From Mactra quadrangularis (Eukaryota; Mollusca; Bivalvia; Venerida; Mactridae), in contig CM046303.1 of NCBI GenBank assembly GCA_025267735.1, positions 17,288,403 through 17,352,402 of the forward strand: a DNA stretch of 64,000 bases. The letters are read 5' to 3'. Of this stretch, positions 11,601 through 26,600 are shown in pieces. Within the stretch, counting starts at the first letter, position 1. Each line of letters opens with the position of its first letter. The notes beneath the pieces were generated by a model. That model was not told the origin of the DNA and made no database searches. It was given only the letters and a program-made list of their open reading frames with translations. The position numbers and the translations under genes are program-made.

Positions 11601-14600
11601 TGTGACTTTGCCACTCTACAATGCTGAAGGCACTGATGACCTTTTTCCATAACTGATTATTCAACTAATGACTTCAGCTATTCTTTTAGATCATTCCATC
11701 ATGATTTTTTTAATTAAAAATGAGGTTAGAATTGACAAATCTGGTGTTAAGACCCTCCTCTCCCTAAAAATGGCCTTATCCTCCCAGTAAATCATAACAC
11801 TGTAAAACAGACCTTACTAATAAATTAGTTTTCTCTACCATCCCTTATTTAACTTTGATTGAATTAATGATTGATATAGTCAGTGTGACTCACTTGTCAA
11901 AATTACACTCCTAGATTCATAAACATAACTGAATACTAAATTGACATGCATTTCCAGGTAAGTTTTAATTTGATGATGACATGTGTGTCTGCAGTGTGAC
12001 CCGTGTCCTGAGGCAGTGTCCAGAGGCATTGTCCAGAAGCTCACAAGGCAGGCTGGACTTAGTCTAAACTGTGCTGCCTTTGACTTTGTAAATCTAAGTC
12101 TTTATTATGATAATTTTTGTCATCCATTAATACTATTATAATGCAATGTTCATGTATTATGAAAAGTATTTATTGTTTTGTTTTATGTATTGATCAGTAT
12201 TATATTGTGACCACAATACATAGTCAGATATGGGATATAGGTGTCGCTGCAATTTTAAAATTAAAATTATTCTAAATTAAACATGTTTTAATTGACAAAA
12301 ATGAACTAAAGTAAACACCATCTGTTTATTTAAAAGTCACACACCTATGAGTGCATGTATGACTAGTAGTGATTGTGGTTGCAATGTTAATGTATTTTGC
12401 ATAGATTTTGTTTATCATCCATTATGAATGAATATTTTTTTTGCATTGTGTAATTATATTATATTGTGAGCATGCATGGGTGGGCCTGATGCTCTGGATT
12501 TTTTTTGGACCAGAGAATGGGTCGAAATCATGAAAATCAAGAATTGCAGTATTTTGAAAATGTTTTAAGTTACACCCATTCAGTATGTTTTTGCTTGTAT
12601 GTTGTATGATTGCATGATCTGTTGTGTTTATATTTTTTAGCTAAAGTTCCAGACTTAACGAATGAACCAATAATTGATATAGGCAAGTGAAGATCACACT
12701 TAGAAACTAACTCTCATTAACTTTTATATCATATGTCCTGTCTTCCTGTCTACTCTCTTTGTCTAGTAGTTATCATACATTTCAAATAGCTTGTTCGTTT
12801 TAACCTAAGAAAATTTTCTATGTACTATTTATATAAATAAAAAAGCTGTTCTCGTATACATTCTAAATAGCTTTTTCATTATAACCTGGGAAAGTTTCCT
12901 GTGAACTATTTATATAAATCAAAAACTGTTCTCTTATACATTTGGAATAACTTGTTCCAGGTACTATGTACCAATATATCATTTGAATATAAATTTCAAA
13001 TCTTTAAAATACACTTTCTGATATCTTTTATAGGCTTTTTATTTTGACCTATGAATGTTTTTAATGTAGGATGTCTTTAAAATAATTGATTTCAATATTT
13101 ACATTGGTTGTTCTCTTTGGCCTAAGAAGATATAAAATTATTAATTACGATATGCAGGGACAACACTGGCGTCCTCATGCTAAATAATGATGTTTACATT
13201 GTTCTCAAGTCATCCTGTACAACCTTTCATTTTAATGTTTTATGTAGCAAGGGAAAATTCATTAAGTAGAGTGCTTATGACGCCATTTGAAAATGTTTTT
13301 TAAAGAAGATTGAAATTGATATTTGGCAATAACATCAATTCTAGCTGTTAAAGTACAACACAAAAAGAAATATCATCATTTGGGTCTCATTTTATACTCA
13401 GTTCTAAGGTAATTACTTGTCAAAACTGGCTCTCAGATTCTTGAATCAATAGCCTAAAGGCTATTTTGAGCTAAGAAATCATTCACATTACAAGTACCAA
13501 ATTTTCATTTCTAGCCTTTTTCTTAAAGTTTGCATAAGGACTAGCTTGATTTATTGTATTTTTAAGATTTAAAATAACTTGTAATATGAACTAAAGTCAG
13601 ATTTTTATTGGTCCTAGGTTAAGGCTAGTTGATAAAGACATCATTGTTTCTGAGCTGCCCTTTGATCAATGCTATATATATAATATTTAATATATATAAT
13701 GCTATACAGTAAAAACTCTGAAAACCGGACCTGGCCCGGACTGACCAAAAAGTCCGGTTTTCAGAGGATTCCGGTTTTCAGAGGTTTATATAGAATTACT
13801 AATTAAAAATAGCTATGGTTTGTCTGGACCGTTTCCTACATTAAATGAATGGTTCAGCTATATCTTAATTTATTTTTTCATTAAAATTTGGTCAATTTTG
13901 GTATGGTAAGTGTAATTTACTTTGAAAAAGAGAAAATTAAAATATTATAACTTTTCTTTAGTTACATGTATATGTTATCAATGGACTTTAAATGCATTCA
14001 AATAAATAATTGATAAATATGGATGCTATTCTCATTTTAAATGAATGCATATAAACATATAACAACAATAACAACATCTTATAAACATGTCATGTTTTTC
14101 CAATATCTTACTCAAAATATAATACTGTATAGACATTATTATTTCCTTACAATTAACAAACTTTAGTAATTTTGAAAACAAACATGTAGCCTCTTTATTT
14201 GTATAATAACAATATTTGAAATTAAAATATTTTCACAAATTATATCTGTACAACAATACATGTTTATACAAAACAAACATTATAAAAATCTTAAACAATG
14301 ACAGACAAGTGTTTTTCACACCTGTATAGATAAAATGTTTGGATATTTAATTAACAATTGACATCTGCCAGGGATTATGATTAACTAACTGTTACAATAC
14401 ACAGAAAGTTGACACTTGGTGTCCGGTTTTCAGAGGATTTTTTATGCATATTTATCATTAGAAGCCATGGCAAAAGGTCCGGTATTCGGAATTCAGAGTT
14501 TCCGTTTTTCAGAGGATATTTTTCAATGCATTTAAAAGGGGAAAACATGGGACTTTAAAAATCGTCCGGTTTTCAGAGGATTCCGGTTTTCAGAGGGTCC

Positions 14601-17600
14601 GGTTTTCAGAGTTTTTATTGTATAGCTAATTATAAACAAGATGGCTCAACAAATATATAGCTTTGCTTCAATTTTCACCAAACTTGGTCAGAAGCTTTAT
14701 ATCGGTCAAATCTCGAACGAGTTGGATAACTTGAAATTGGCCATATGGGGTCTAAGTATAGATCACTATGTTAAATCAAATTTAAACCTTGCAATCTAAA
14801 ACAATCTAGGTAGAGGTTAAATTTATGCTCCAATTTTATCCCATGGTCAGAAGCTTCATATCAATGAAATATCAGATAAGTTTGATTATGGGTCAAATAA
14901 GGTCAAATGGTCACTAATTCCAATCATATTTAACTGCTGGTGTCATATAAGTTAACTCTGCTGATTTAAATATTCATTACTGTAATCGGGATCAACAAAT
15001 ATGTATAAATTAATCAGAGGAGTACACTGTCTACTGACAGTAAATAAAAAAATAAAAAATTAAACAATATGTGATCTAGGGCTGTCTCCCCCCTATTTAA
15101 ATAACTTGGATCTATGTTGAAATGTTTTCATTTTTTATCCCATGACATAGAGACAGGAATACTGGACATATGATTTTACAGTCTACGAAATTAGGATAAG
15201 AAAGTGATTGCCCAAACAGATTGATTTAGCAGAAGCACTATGTCTTTCTTGTAGAATGTGGTTGTCCAAAAGAAATTTTTGGTTGCCCCAACAACTGGAC
15301 TCCCACTAATTTCGTAGACTGATTTTATATTAATGCTAGCTCTGATGATAATCTTAGATTAGCTATTAATCAGAAAAACTACTAACTATACAGTCATGTG
15401 TGTTATATACTAAACTCTGTATTTGTCTTTACTCCCTTGTCTATCAAGTTTGTAATTTATGCATTTCAAACACTATAGAGTCTTGGTATTGTCACCTTTA
15501 AAAGTGTGTTTTATCAACATTTTATCAAGTTCTTTAAGTTCTTGATTGAGAGTGAAAATCACACTTTAATAAATTTTTGAAAATTTGTTACTAAAGTGCA
15601 CAATTTTCTTCTTCTTTTTCTGCATTTAAAAATCACTTTTTTACAAAATTTAATTTTACTTTCTAAAGTTGATTAAAAAAGTTACTTAGTTTAAAGTAGA
15701 TAAAATACCTTCTACTATTATTTTATTCCCTTCATTTCAACAAAAAAGCTTCAAGTGACATAACCAAGGGATCGTGTATTTAGTGATTTTAATGCCAAAA
15801 TTACAGGCTACCATCTTTGGTGAATGGTACAATAATCTATCAACTTCTCTAGGCTTTTTCATTGTCTTGTAGATTTAGTCACTGGTGTGTGTTGTAACCA
15901 ATGTAGTGTGTGTTGTAACCAATGTGTTATAATTAGAAACAACTTCTATTTCTGTTGCTTTATTTCTATTAGTACATAAACAGTAAATGAATTACCCATG
16001 TAGCTTTTTGAAGTTTTATCCCTTTTAGTGTTCTATATTGTTTTTCAGAATTTTGGATTTATTTATCAGTTTATCCAAGTAACTTGTTGAAGTTTTATCC
16101 CTTTCAGTGTTTGCTTTACAGAATTTCTTATTTCATTATTAATTTTGTTTTGTTACTTATATTCCCTATTCTGTTACTAGACATTTAAGCCTTTAATTTT
16201 AAGCCTTAATTATGTTGTTATTTGTAGTACATAATTATAATTGTACAGTAAGTACTGTATTATGATTTCTCAATTCACTTTATTTCAATAGAAATTTTGT
16301 CAACTAACTCATTACAGTTTTTAGACTTTCTGCGATTTCGCCGAAAGGCTTAAGTTTACCACAAATCGAAAACTATAGACAAAAATGCCTGACCAGTTTA
16401 ACCTGCGGAGTGATGTGTCTCTGATTTACTAGCTGTCAATTTCTAGGCAATGAAAGTAGTTCCGTCATCTGACTCGTCTGTTCAATATAATGATACTGAG
16501 GTCTTTCATTGTATTTCTTGAAGTTTAAGTTGTTTTACAGTATTGTACCATATTTAACTACACTAATGAACCTACAGAATTTGTATGCAAAGTGTAGAGG
16601 GGAAACTGTACTTCAAGGTATGGCAGGAAGAGGAAAATAAAATTTTTATTAATACAGTAATACATGGTAGAATAAACCCTTTGCCCGAATTTTTTCCCTG
16701 CTCGATTCGTGATTGAGTCTAATGTGTATGGAGTAACTATTAGTATGGATTTGTAAGGTTTCATTGTGCATGAAAGTCTTTCTGTATTTCAATACTTTGA
16801 TATTACTGGTATATACATGTATGCTGTATTAACATGATTTGGTTGCTAAGCATATGTTGCTGTATATTCAAAATTAACAAGTTCAAATTGTGTTCAGTTT
16901 TAATTTTACTTATACATGAGTGTACTTCATGTATTATATGTTTTGTTTGTTTGTTTTGTTGGGTTTAACGCCATAGCAACACATTTTATAGGTCATATAA
17001 CGGCAGTCAGTCAACCTACTCACTCCTCCTGGAAAGGCTAAATCTCTGGATTTAGCTGTTAACCAACTACTAAGCACATACTTTCGTCAGTGACTGACAA
17101 CTGCCCTACATAATTAAAAATCATTGGTAGGAGGGAGAATGACCGTAGAAATAATTTCATGACCAAACTCCACGAAAGTATGCCCCGCCCAGGAATCGAA
17201 CCTACTACCCCTCGATCAGTAGACTTGCGTGCTACCAACTGAGCTAGCCGGGCGGCTTATGTATTATATGTATCTAGTGAATAATATTAATTATGTAAAT
17301 ATATCATTTAGGTGTGGACGATTCATTATCACCTTCTATCAATTTGTCTATCAATAGTGGAACTATAAAGGGGATAGAGATTGTGAGTTTTCATTAATAT
17401 TTCCTAAAGCCATGTGATATTTTCAATCTGTGACTGAACCTGTAGTAGGATGGGTCTGGACCCCTTGTTGGTATTTTCAGACTGCATTTTGCTTGACCTC
17501 ATAATTTCTTGTGCAAAACTGAATTAAAATGATAACTTTGAAAGTAATTAAATTAGACCCCATTGAAAATATTTTCTGAACATCTTTACATCCTCCTTTG

Positions 17601-20600
17601 TTTTAATGTTTGTTTTATATATTATACTGTTATGTTTGTTATTCTTCAACCTAAGGATCTGCCTATGAGAAATACTGAATCCTTTGAATCCCTTCTTTAA
17701 TTACTTCAACATGCCAATGTACTTGAACATTTTGTTTAGAGGAAATTTAATTGCTTTCTCTCTGCTAAGATTTTCATTGTTTATTTTGCTGACACTACAT
17801 TATTCATCTGATTCTTTAATTAAGTTATTTTCATGGGAACTTATGCCTGTAAATTTTAAATGCAATTTTGTTTACAGTTCTCACCATTCTTATTTATTTT
17901 TTACTTTAATTTTTATGATGGTAATAATGTCAATTTTCCTCCATTGATATGATAAAGAGAAAAGTTTTTGGCCTTGTGGAAGGGAAGGTGAGTACTGGTT
18001 ATAGACAATGGTCCAGGAAAGCTAAATTAGGTGCCCTGGACGCTGTAAAATGACCTAAATTGTGTTGACACGGCCTTAAAGCCATTCAAAAAAGCAAACA
18101 AAAAACACCAAATTTTATGTATTATGGAACGGACACCACATGCTGTTTTTCTGCATCATCTTTTGTGTTAGTGAGGCAAGGTAGCTGTACACTGACTTTT
18201 AAGCATCACACATGTACAGTTTGACTCCTCTATGTGTCCAGTACAACTCAAGTGAGCTGTCCTGACCTATGGGTTGAATTGTCTCAGGTTGTCTTTGGGT
18301 TGAGTTGTCCTGACTACCTCCTGTATACCAGCATTTGTATGCAAGATTGTAGGATGATCATATAAAATGTTTTGTGACTGTCTTGCTGGTCTGAGTTTTG
18401 AGTAAAATCATACATTATTGGTTAGCTGTTGTTTCAAGATTGTTAAACAGAATTGTTTCAATGTTGTCTTACAGAAACAGTGTGAATTCCATACGGCTAC
18501 CTTTAGATCTCCTATGACTTGCAGAGAAAATGAGAATTTGTGAGACAGTTTTATAAAGTCTACGAAGTCCTGCTATTTGTTAAAATATGCTGTCTTGTGG
18601 CAGATGCAAAGATGATAGGAAACAGTGTATGCCTGAAGGGCGCATAATTACAGTGATTTGTTTTGTAGAAATCATACAAAAAATCACCCAAGTGATGTAA
18701 AACAGGCTTTATGTTGTACAATATCTAACACTAAGACAAGATTCACAACATGTAATAATTATCTCTTACTTATATCGTCTCTTAGCAACGTTTTAATTTT
18801 GAGTATTTCAAAACATTAAAATAGAAGCAGTAAAATATTTATAAAATATTGATGGTAAAACCTTTATTGAATACATGCTATAAAAGCACTCTTATTCAAG
18901 AACTGTTGATATTTAATTTACTATTCTTTTCATTGGTACTTCATATGGATTCTGTTTTTGTAATTGTTTTACTTTCTGCCAGTCATAAAGCAATGGCATG
19001 TTATGTTAAGGAAATAAAATTTCAAGCCATTTATAGTATCTAACAAGGAAATAGGTCAGTCTTCGGATTTCAGATGAATAACAATCTAACCGCAGGGATA
19101 TGTCATGTGACCTTCCTTTGAAGTGACATCAAGGTGTTAGCATTTTTGTGTGGATCAAGTTAAGTGACTTAACGAGGTTGTATCCCTTTTATATATGTAT
19201 ATATACGGTATGTTTGAAAATCATAGGAATGTCACTTGACTTGTCGCGGCTGTGAATCTTTCTATGAATACTTTTTCTTTGCCTGTCTGGTCAATACTTT
19301 AAGTGTCTGCATCTGAATGGTGATCATATTCATGGTAAGATCTATAAACAGTTAAAGTCAGTCTGTTACATTGTACTTATGACTTGTGCTAAATAGGTTA
19401 ATAATAGTAAAATGAACAAAGTATTTTTATTGTGATATATAAAAATAATGTGACAATTTGCTTATATCACAATGTTTTCTTTATATTATGTGAACCTGGG
19501 TCTGTAGTGCATTTGGTAGTGCACTGGGATTTCGAACCTGGTGTTCTGACGGGGTACGGGTTTGTATTCCAACAGGAGCAGTTATCAGGTGGGCTGGCCT
19601 CAGTATAATAACCTTAAATTTGTAGACACACCTTAAACCTAGTATATATAGATGTTATGAGATCCTATGGAATATTAGATTATGGCAATAATCTTCTTTC
19701 TCTTTACCCATGAAATGGCTGATAGTGTTAGAATATGTTTACTTGAACAATAACTTCAGTATCTTTGTTGTGTTATAAGTATACTTCTCTCATATTGATG
19801 GTCTTTGTCTAATATTGGTAAACATGTTATTCAGACTGTATCAAATGAACAAAGCACAATAATTAGATAAACCAATTTTTCCTCCAAAACAGCGTCTGTT
19901 ATACTTTGATGCTTTATACTTAGTGCTGCTGTACTCAGTGTACATGTATTGGTTTTGTTATATAGATATATGTTTACCAGTGACAAAATAGCCTGAGAGT
20001 TTTTTGTTGACTGAATGTTTATAGTTTGTTTACTAGTTAAAAGTAGGTCAAATTATCCTGACATTTCAACCAGTATTTTATGTGATGAACAGTTACTAGT
20101 AACTCAACGTATCAATGTATTTTAGACTTAAATGGCTTTAAAATCTTAACCTTTATGTAACCTTATTTGCAGTATTATATCTGATCCATAGTATTGTACA
20201 CTTTAGGTTATAAATGTATTGTTAGGTCATTTTAAAATGTGACAATACAACATTTAAATAGAGCAGATAAACGAAACTTTCATCGACAACTATATAATAT
20301 TAAGTGATATTATTCAAGTGTGAGTGAACACTGAAATTGAGGATTTTTTGTGAATCTGGGTTCTGCTATTTTCACTTATCAAACAGTCTTTCAGGCTGCA
20401 GTGCTCTGTAAAATGGGCCATTACACATTCACATTGAAAATATAATAAACTGTAATATACATTAGCTATACTCCTACAAACCTTATGTCTGGTATAACAA
20501 TTATATAGATATGATTCATAGATTGTTTGTATATTGTTCATTGAGGCTTGATATATCTTGTTTATATAGTTTTTTGGTCATAAAAAATAAAGTTAATTAT

Positions 20601-23600
20601 AGGAGTTCTATTTACATATGAAATGATGTAACTTAAAATATAATTGCACAATCATTTTATTATTTATACATTATAACTTGAACCTGTATCTAAATTACCT
20701 CGTAAATCAAAGAAATTATAAATATTCTAGTACCTAGATACTTGACTGTATAAATTTCATCAATTTCATGCTCTGTTATTTTAAATGGCCATCTATACTT
20801 GTCTATCATTCTGTTCATTAGTAAAATTACAATTTCCTGTCAGCTCAATGAATAGCTCAGACAATTTTTTGACCAATGATAATCATACTTGGTAGGTAGA
20901 TTGGCGATGGTCATTGATAACTGCTATTGATTTTTGGGTCTCTGGGTTAAAGGTCAAGGTCATCTTGACCCTGCATTCAAATTTCAATTGCATTCAATTT
21001 GAAAGGGGTGCATGTGACATTAAGTATGTCTTTAAAATTTAAAAGAGATCATTCAGTAATTTGTTTAGTTACATTGTCTAAAGTATCTTAAACTTAAGCC
21101 GGTGTTAAGTTATTTAATATATCATGTACTTAGACATGCATACTAGCCACTCATGTTTGATATGTCTGGTAGCTCTAGGATTAATCTCCTCTTTAAATTA
21201 GAGTACTTGATAAATTTATGCTTGATAAGATACAGTTAATCAACCATTAAAGATTTTCTCATAAATTTAAGCGCAATATTTTTCTATATTGAACAAGGGT
21301 GTAGCTACATTGAGGCATGTGCCCTAGTATAAATTTGGACAGTAAATGAAAATTGTTTGGTGTATATTCAAAGGTAACAGAGCCAAAACATTATGAAATG
21401 CATTTTAAAGCATGTGATATTAAAGACCATTCCCACCCCTTGAAAAGTGCCTCCGGCACAATATCTTTCTTGGCTACAGCAGTATTGATATTGTTACACA
21501 AACCACTACAGGTGATGTGTCCATAAACTGTGGGCTGACTGAAGCATGTTCATGTTTAAAGTAGTTTATCATCATTCTCTTCTATCAGTATGCTTGCACT
21601 TAAATATATATGATTAAAAATTTATCAAATTTTGTGTTTGCTCAAACACTTGGGTTGAATAGTTTTAATTACTCTATTTGCATAGATATGCAACCATATT
21701 TACCAGCATACTACTGCAACATTTATATCATCGTCCGCAGCCACAGTACTTTTTTCCTTACACTCCTTACGTACCTTGGGCAATTTGACAGGCGAAATCT
21801 CGTTTTTATGAATATGCACGTGGCAGGGGAGACCAATCTTCTTCCAATGTCAAATGTTACAATTAAATACTCTTTAATGACAATAAAGTCATACTGAAAT
21901 TTTCTTCACCCGCTTTAGAAAAATCACTCGTTGAGGCTGCAATTTTGAATGGTAAACCAAACCTTAGATATAAAATGTAATTTCATTGGCTATTTTTCCA
22001 CAGTGGTTTCCTTGCGGAACCAATGAAACTCCCTCATTAATTATTCTTGATTACGAGTTTTTCCTAACCAAATGACCCATGGGCCATGGTACATAACGCA
22101 GCATAGCAATGTGTCATGGAATAACCGATGATGCATTTATATGAAAGGATAGAATAGTCCGATTCTTTAGTAAGTACTTCATCCTCTCTGTGGGTCTTGT
22201 CATAATTATTGATAATAGATTGGAGTTTGTATGAAGACTACAATGGATAGAACCATAAGGAAGTAGGAAAGAATTTGAAGTTGAGATTTAGCAGGCTATA
22301 AATGTTTTTTTCTGAAACCTCATATTAGATAATGACAATTTAATTAAAAAATCATGCAGGAGGTCACAAATGTTTTATTTAAAATGTCAAAGATTAATAG
22401 ATGACAGAACACTAAGTCTTGGCTTGTTCATTTGAGACCAGGTAAAAGTTGAGATCAGATAGCATTTGAGATTAAGTTCATTCATGAAATGGCAGCATTA
22501 CACAAACATCTAATACATTTGAGATCAGTGTACAAAGATGTTAGATCACTTACTTCTACTTCTAAGTGAATACTGCACTCCCTCATTACTTTGAGGATTA
22601 TGTGCAGACGCTGGCAACATTAAAACTTGGGTAAGAAAAACACAGAGTTAGTAATCACTTATTTACAGTGATAAACAAGAAATATTATGTAATACATCAT
22701 AATCACTTTGCACAATTATATTTAAGATCTGATAATTTTTTAGATTGGATTACAAAGACAATGACACTTGTTAAGATTGAAGAATGAAAGCTGTAATGTA
22801 GTGCAAAACTGTCGTAACTCAAGTTAAACAAGAGTGAGTTACAACTGTTTTGCGTTAAGCCTGCAGTATGATTGTTTATCCTGACCTATTAATGTTTGAT
22901 CATTGTATATTAACTAACATGATAGTTTGTTATGTGGTGTGTTTATGGGGTGATTACTTCTCTATTTGACCTTCTATATCATACACTTATCAGAATTATA
23001 GTCAGCTGTTTCATTGATACTATTTATTATTGTCATGTTAGGATGTGAGTTATATTGCCCTATGATCTACTTTTGACTTTTTTGCCTTGATCCAGATCTT
23101 TAAATTTTATAATGCTGCTGAAGATGTCATTGGCACTGGGACAGGTCGCAAGGTGCTAGAATGTTTTACATCAGCTGTCCCTGTAGGCTTTCTGGGTGGG
23201 GTCATTCTTGTTGTCCAAGTTACTACAGTAAGTTTCAAGGTTGTCTTCTTGCACTGTGATCAGGATTTCTCCCAGTCCCACACTTTCATGTGGCAGTCTT
23301 GTCATAGCCTTGTGTGTTGATACATGGTAGCTTATAATACATAATTATGTATTTTCAAAACTTGCTTATTAAGTCCTCTTCCCTCTTAGTGAAGGATACA
23401 ACACTATGTCTCTGTCATCCTTCTCATGTGTGAGACAACTTACCTTGTTCCAAATTTGGTCTTATTATAATTTCAAATGTTTGCTACTGTTCAAGAAAGA
23501 CAATTTCTACTTTGATGTTTATCTGCCATGACCAATTGATATTACTTTGTACACTGAGTATGAGGGCTGCTCCATAAATATGTAACTTGACAAGTTGTTT

Positions 23601-26600
23601 AATAGGTTTAATATACATTAATAAATAAATTAGATTTTAATGTGTTCTATTTATAGAAACATGATATACATGTATTATTAAACAATTTAATGTGCCTCAT
23701 AGTTAGTCATAAATTTTGTTGAAAAAATTTACCAAATATTTTCTCAAATAATTTTCTCTAGTCATTTTAAGGGGTTATTAATTAGCTGTAACCGCCCTGA
23801 TCGCCTAGTGGTATACTGAGCCCCTGCTTCAAGTGTGGGAGATCTTGGGTTTGATCCCTTGCTTTGTCATACCAAAGATGATAAAAATGTAAATAAGGGC
23901 CTGGAAAGAGAGAAAATTGACAAGATGCAGCCCCCTGCTATACTGCTTTAGAATTATGACTAAATAATTGCATGAACCATTGTACTAGGATATCATGAGA
24001 CTGTATATACTTTACTGTATATAAATATACCATTAATGATTTCCTAAATTGTTAGACTGTCATTAATGTATGTACTAAATGACTGTATGATCTTTCCTTT
24101 TGTTGTTTTGTGTAATTATATAATTACTTAACACGATGATGATGACATCTTGTCTCTCTCATTGATATTTGACATTTATAAACATACTGTTGCACTTGTG
24201 TGTTAATGACACTAGAGAGCTGTAGACTTGTTTCATTTTGATGCAATCTGATTAAAACCCGATCTAAAATTGTCCACTCACCTACTTGCTAATTTAGATC
24301 TGGCCGTTTTCTTATAAGGGCCACATTCAGCTGACCTTTTCTCATCAAAATATTCATGACGAAATTGTTATGTTAAGTAACTTGTTTACATCGTCTACGT
24401 CACGCAATTTGAAATGAGCCATCCTATTGTAGACTGTGAATAATACCACTGATGAATTAGCTCGCAAACCTTGGTCTAAAAATAGAAATTACGAAATCAA
24501 AATGCTATTAATAGTGGTTCGTCTAGATGAAAGCTACGCATTGTTTGGTCGACATGAAGGTCATCTCAATGTTGCCCTCCATTGAGACCTTAGAGATCCT
24601 GTATGACAACGCTCTACAGGATATCTGTTTATGGAGATTGATTTTGATGAGTCAAGGCAGAACTAGTCTAACTACATGTAAATAAAGAAGGATGTATAGT
24701 AGTATTGTGTTGACCCATTAATTTGTAAGTTTACTGGTCTTTGAATCTGGTGATTACAGTTTGAAACCTTGTTATGGCTGGTCCTTCATCATTGTGTCAC
24801 AGTGACCTTTTTCTGATAATTCAACTGTAATGTTTGTTTACTTTTATTTGATTTGAAGAAGTTGTCACCTCCTCTTTGAAAGGTTGTCAAATACTATTAA
24901 AATAGTGTCTTGGAAAGCTGTTTTAATACCAGGCAGTAACTGCTGAACATTCCAAAATAGTTGGTGATTCTTTGTGGAAAATCCAATGATAAACACTGTC
25001 TAAATGGTGCAAGTGAAATTTTCTTTCCTGAATACTGCTTTGTACAGTATTTATACCAAACAAATATTTATATAAGTTCAATGTGTCTACTTCTAGTGAT
25101 TTATCTGATCTATATTATGTGTATCTTAGTAATTGGAATTGTCAGTTTCTAGCTCAAGGGTACTTAGAGAAGATTTGAGATGATAACTAAAGCTAAGTCC
25201 ACTTTCATTATGAATCCTCCATTCCCTAGCTTTAAACCTAGTGCAGTCAGTTGATTGCTTTGTAACATAATATTATTTAACTGGTTAATCACCTCCAATT
25301 TGATTTCTATGAGAAATTGACTCCATTTTACTAATTGGATTCATTATCTAATAAGATCATAGAGTATTTGATGAACAATACATTTGGCCAAACATTAACT
25401 ATGTGCTCTCTTGTCAACAGCTTGTTTCTAGGACAAATGTTACTGTAAACTCTTGTTAATTAGGTCATTGAAAGGTCCATTGCTAATTCACTTGGTCATA
25501 AAACCAAACAATTACTGATATCATAGTATTACAGTATATACCTCCTTGAATGGACATCTGATTTCGTTAATTGATTGTACTTTATAATGACAGATATTAT
25601 CCATGTAGACAGCTTTAGGGTTAATGAACTTGGACAGTATACTGTGTGTCATACATATGTCATAGGTGGATCCAGGCGTGTGGATATCAAGGGGCTCTGG
25701 CCCCTAAACACTGCTTTCAACCTCATAATAAAAATAGATAAATGTCTTTTTAGGAAAAGCATGCCAAAAATGTTCATATCCCTTCTGTACATTATTTTGA
25801 CCCCCCCTCCAGATTTTTTTTGGATTTCTGTATATCTATCCTTTTTGTCATTGATATTTTGTGTATCATAATTCTATTTATTCAGCATTTTCTATATTGA
25901 TCAATGAACAATTATTTTGGCAGTTTTGTCTAGTCTGCATGTTTGTTATCTGTTATTCTTAAAGTGATCACTATGCTATAGACATTGTTGTATGCAAGTG
26001 TAAGTTCAACAGAATATGACTTGTATATTAACACCTTTTGATCTACTGTACCTGAAATGTAGTGGAGTGTTAAATTCTCTTCTTTTAATAAGACTTCAAT
26101 AAAATAATGTTTCTTTTGTTATTGTCTTTTTTAAGGTTTTTAAATCAAGTCAATTATTGCCATTATTTGTGTCAAAGCACACTGGCATTATATCATTCAA
26201 GATGGACTCCTTTGGTTTGGTTCACCCGCATTATGCCCTATACAGCAAAAATACAAGTTATGAATATTCATTATTAGTTCTTATTAAATTAACAACAGCC
26301 TGTTTACATGAAACATAATATTTATCAAATTAATTAAAGGTATCTTATGACTTGCACATATCTATCATTTACTTTCAGTCTTTTATTTTTATTTAATTAT
26401 CTTACTATATTAACTTTGTATGTAAGACAATATTTTATTTACAAATAATAAGATATGTTTAATTTTTATAAAAAAAAATGTACTTTACTGTATTAATAAA
26501 ACCCTTGTAAAGACTTGTTTGTGTTTCAAGGACATGGGTTAATTTACATATTTTAGTTTGTTATTGTTATATCAATTACTTAAAGACCTATCATAATCAA

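Noticed and set aside
16325..16470. Less AT-rich island as possible hidden exon
   Set aside because: Stops in all frames and no paired splice sites in a consistent phase.
16938..17256. Possible functional tRNA gene (minus strand head)
   Set aside because: The A and B boxes are good, but the sequence runs straight into a SINE body that recurs elsewhere in the window, so it is a SINE head.
17684..17947. 87-codon ORF predicted to be very hydrophobic
   Set aside because: Hydrophobicity follows from T-rich composition; no conserved motif, no start context.
21610..21897. 95-codon ORF in SPHK intron 1
   Set aside because: No recognisable domain and codon use like surrounding non-coding DNA.
23087..23320. 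77-codon plus-strand ORF with hydrophobic stretch
   Set aside because: No splice context or family resemblance; intronic to SPHK and likely chance.
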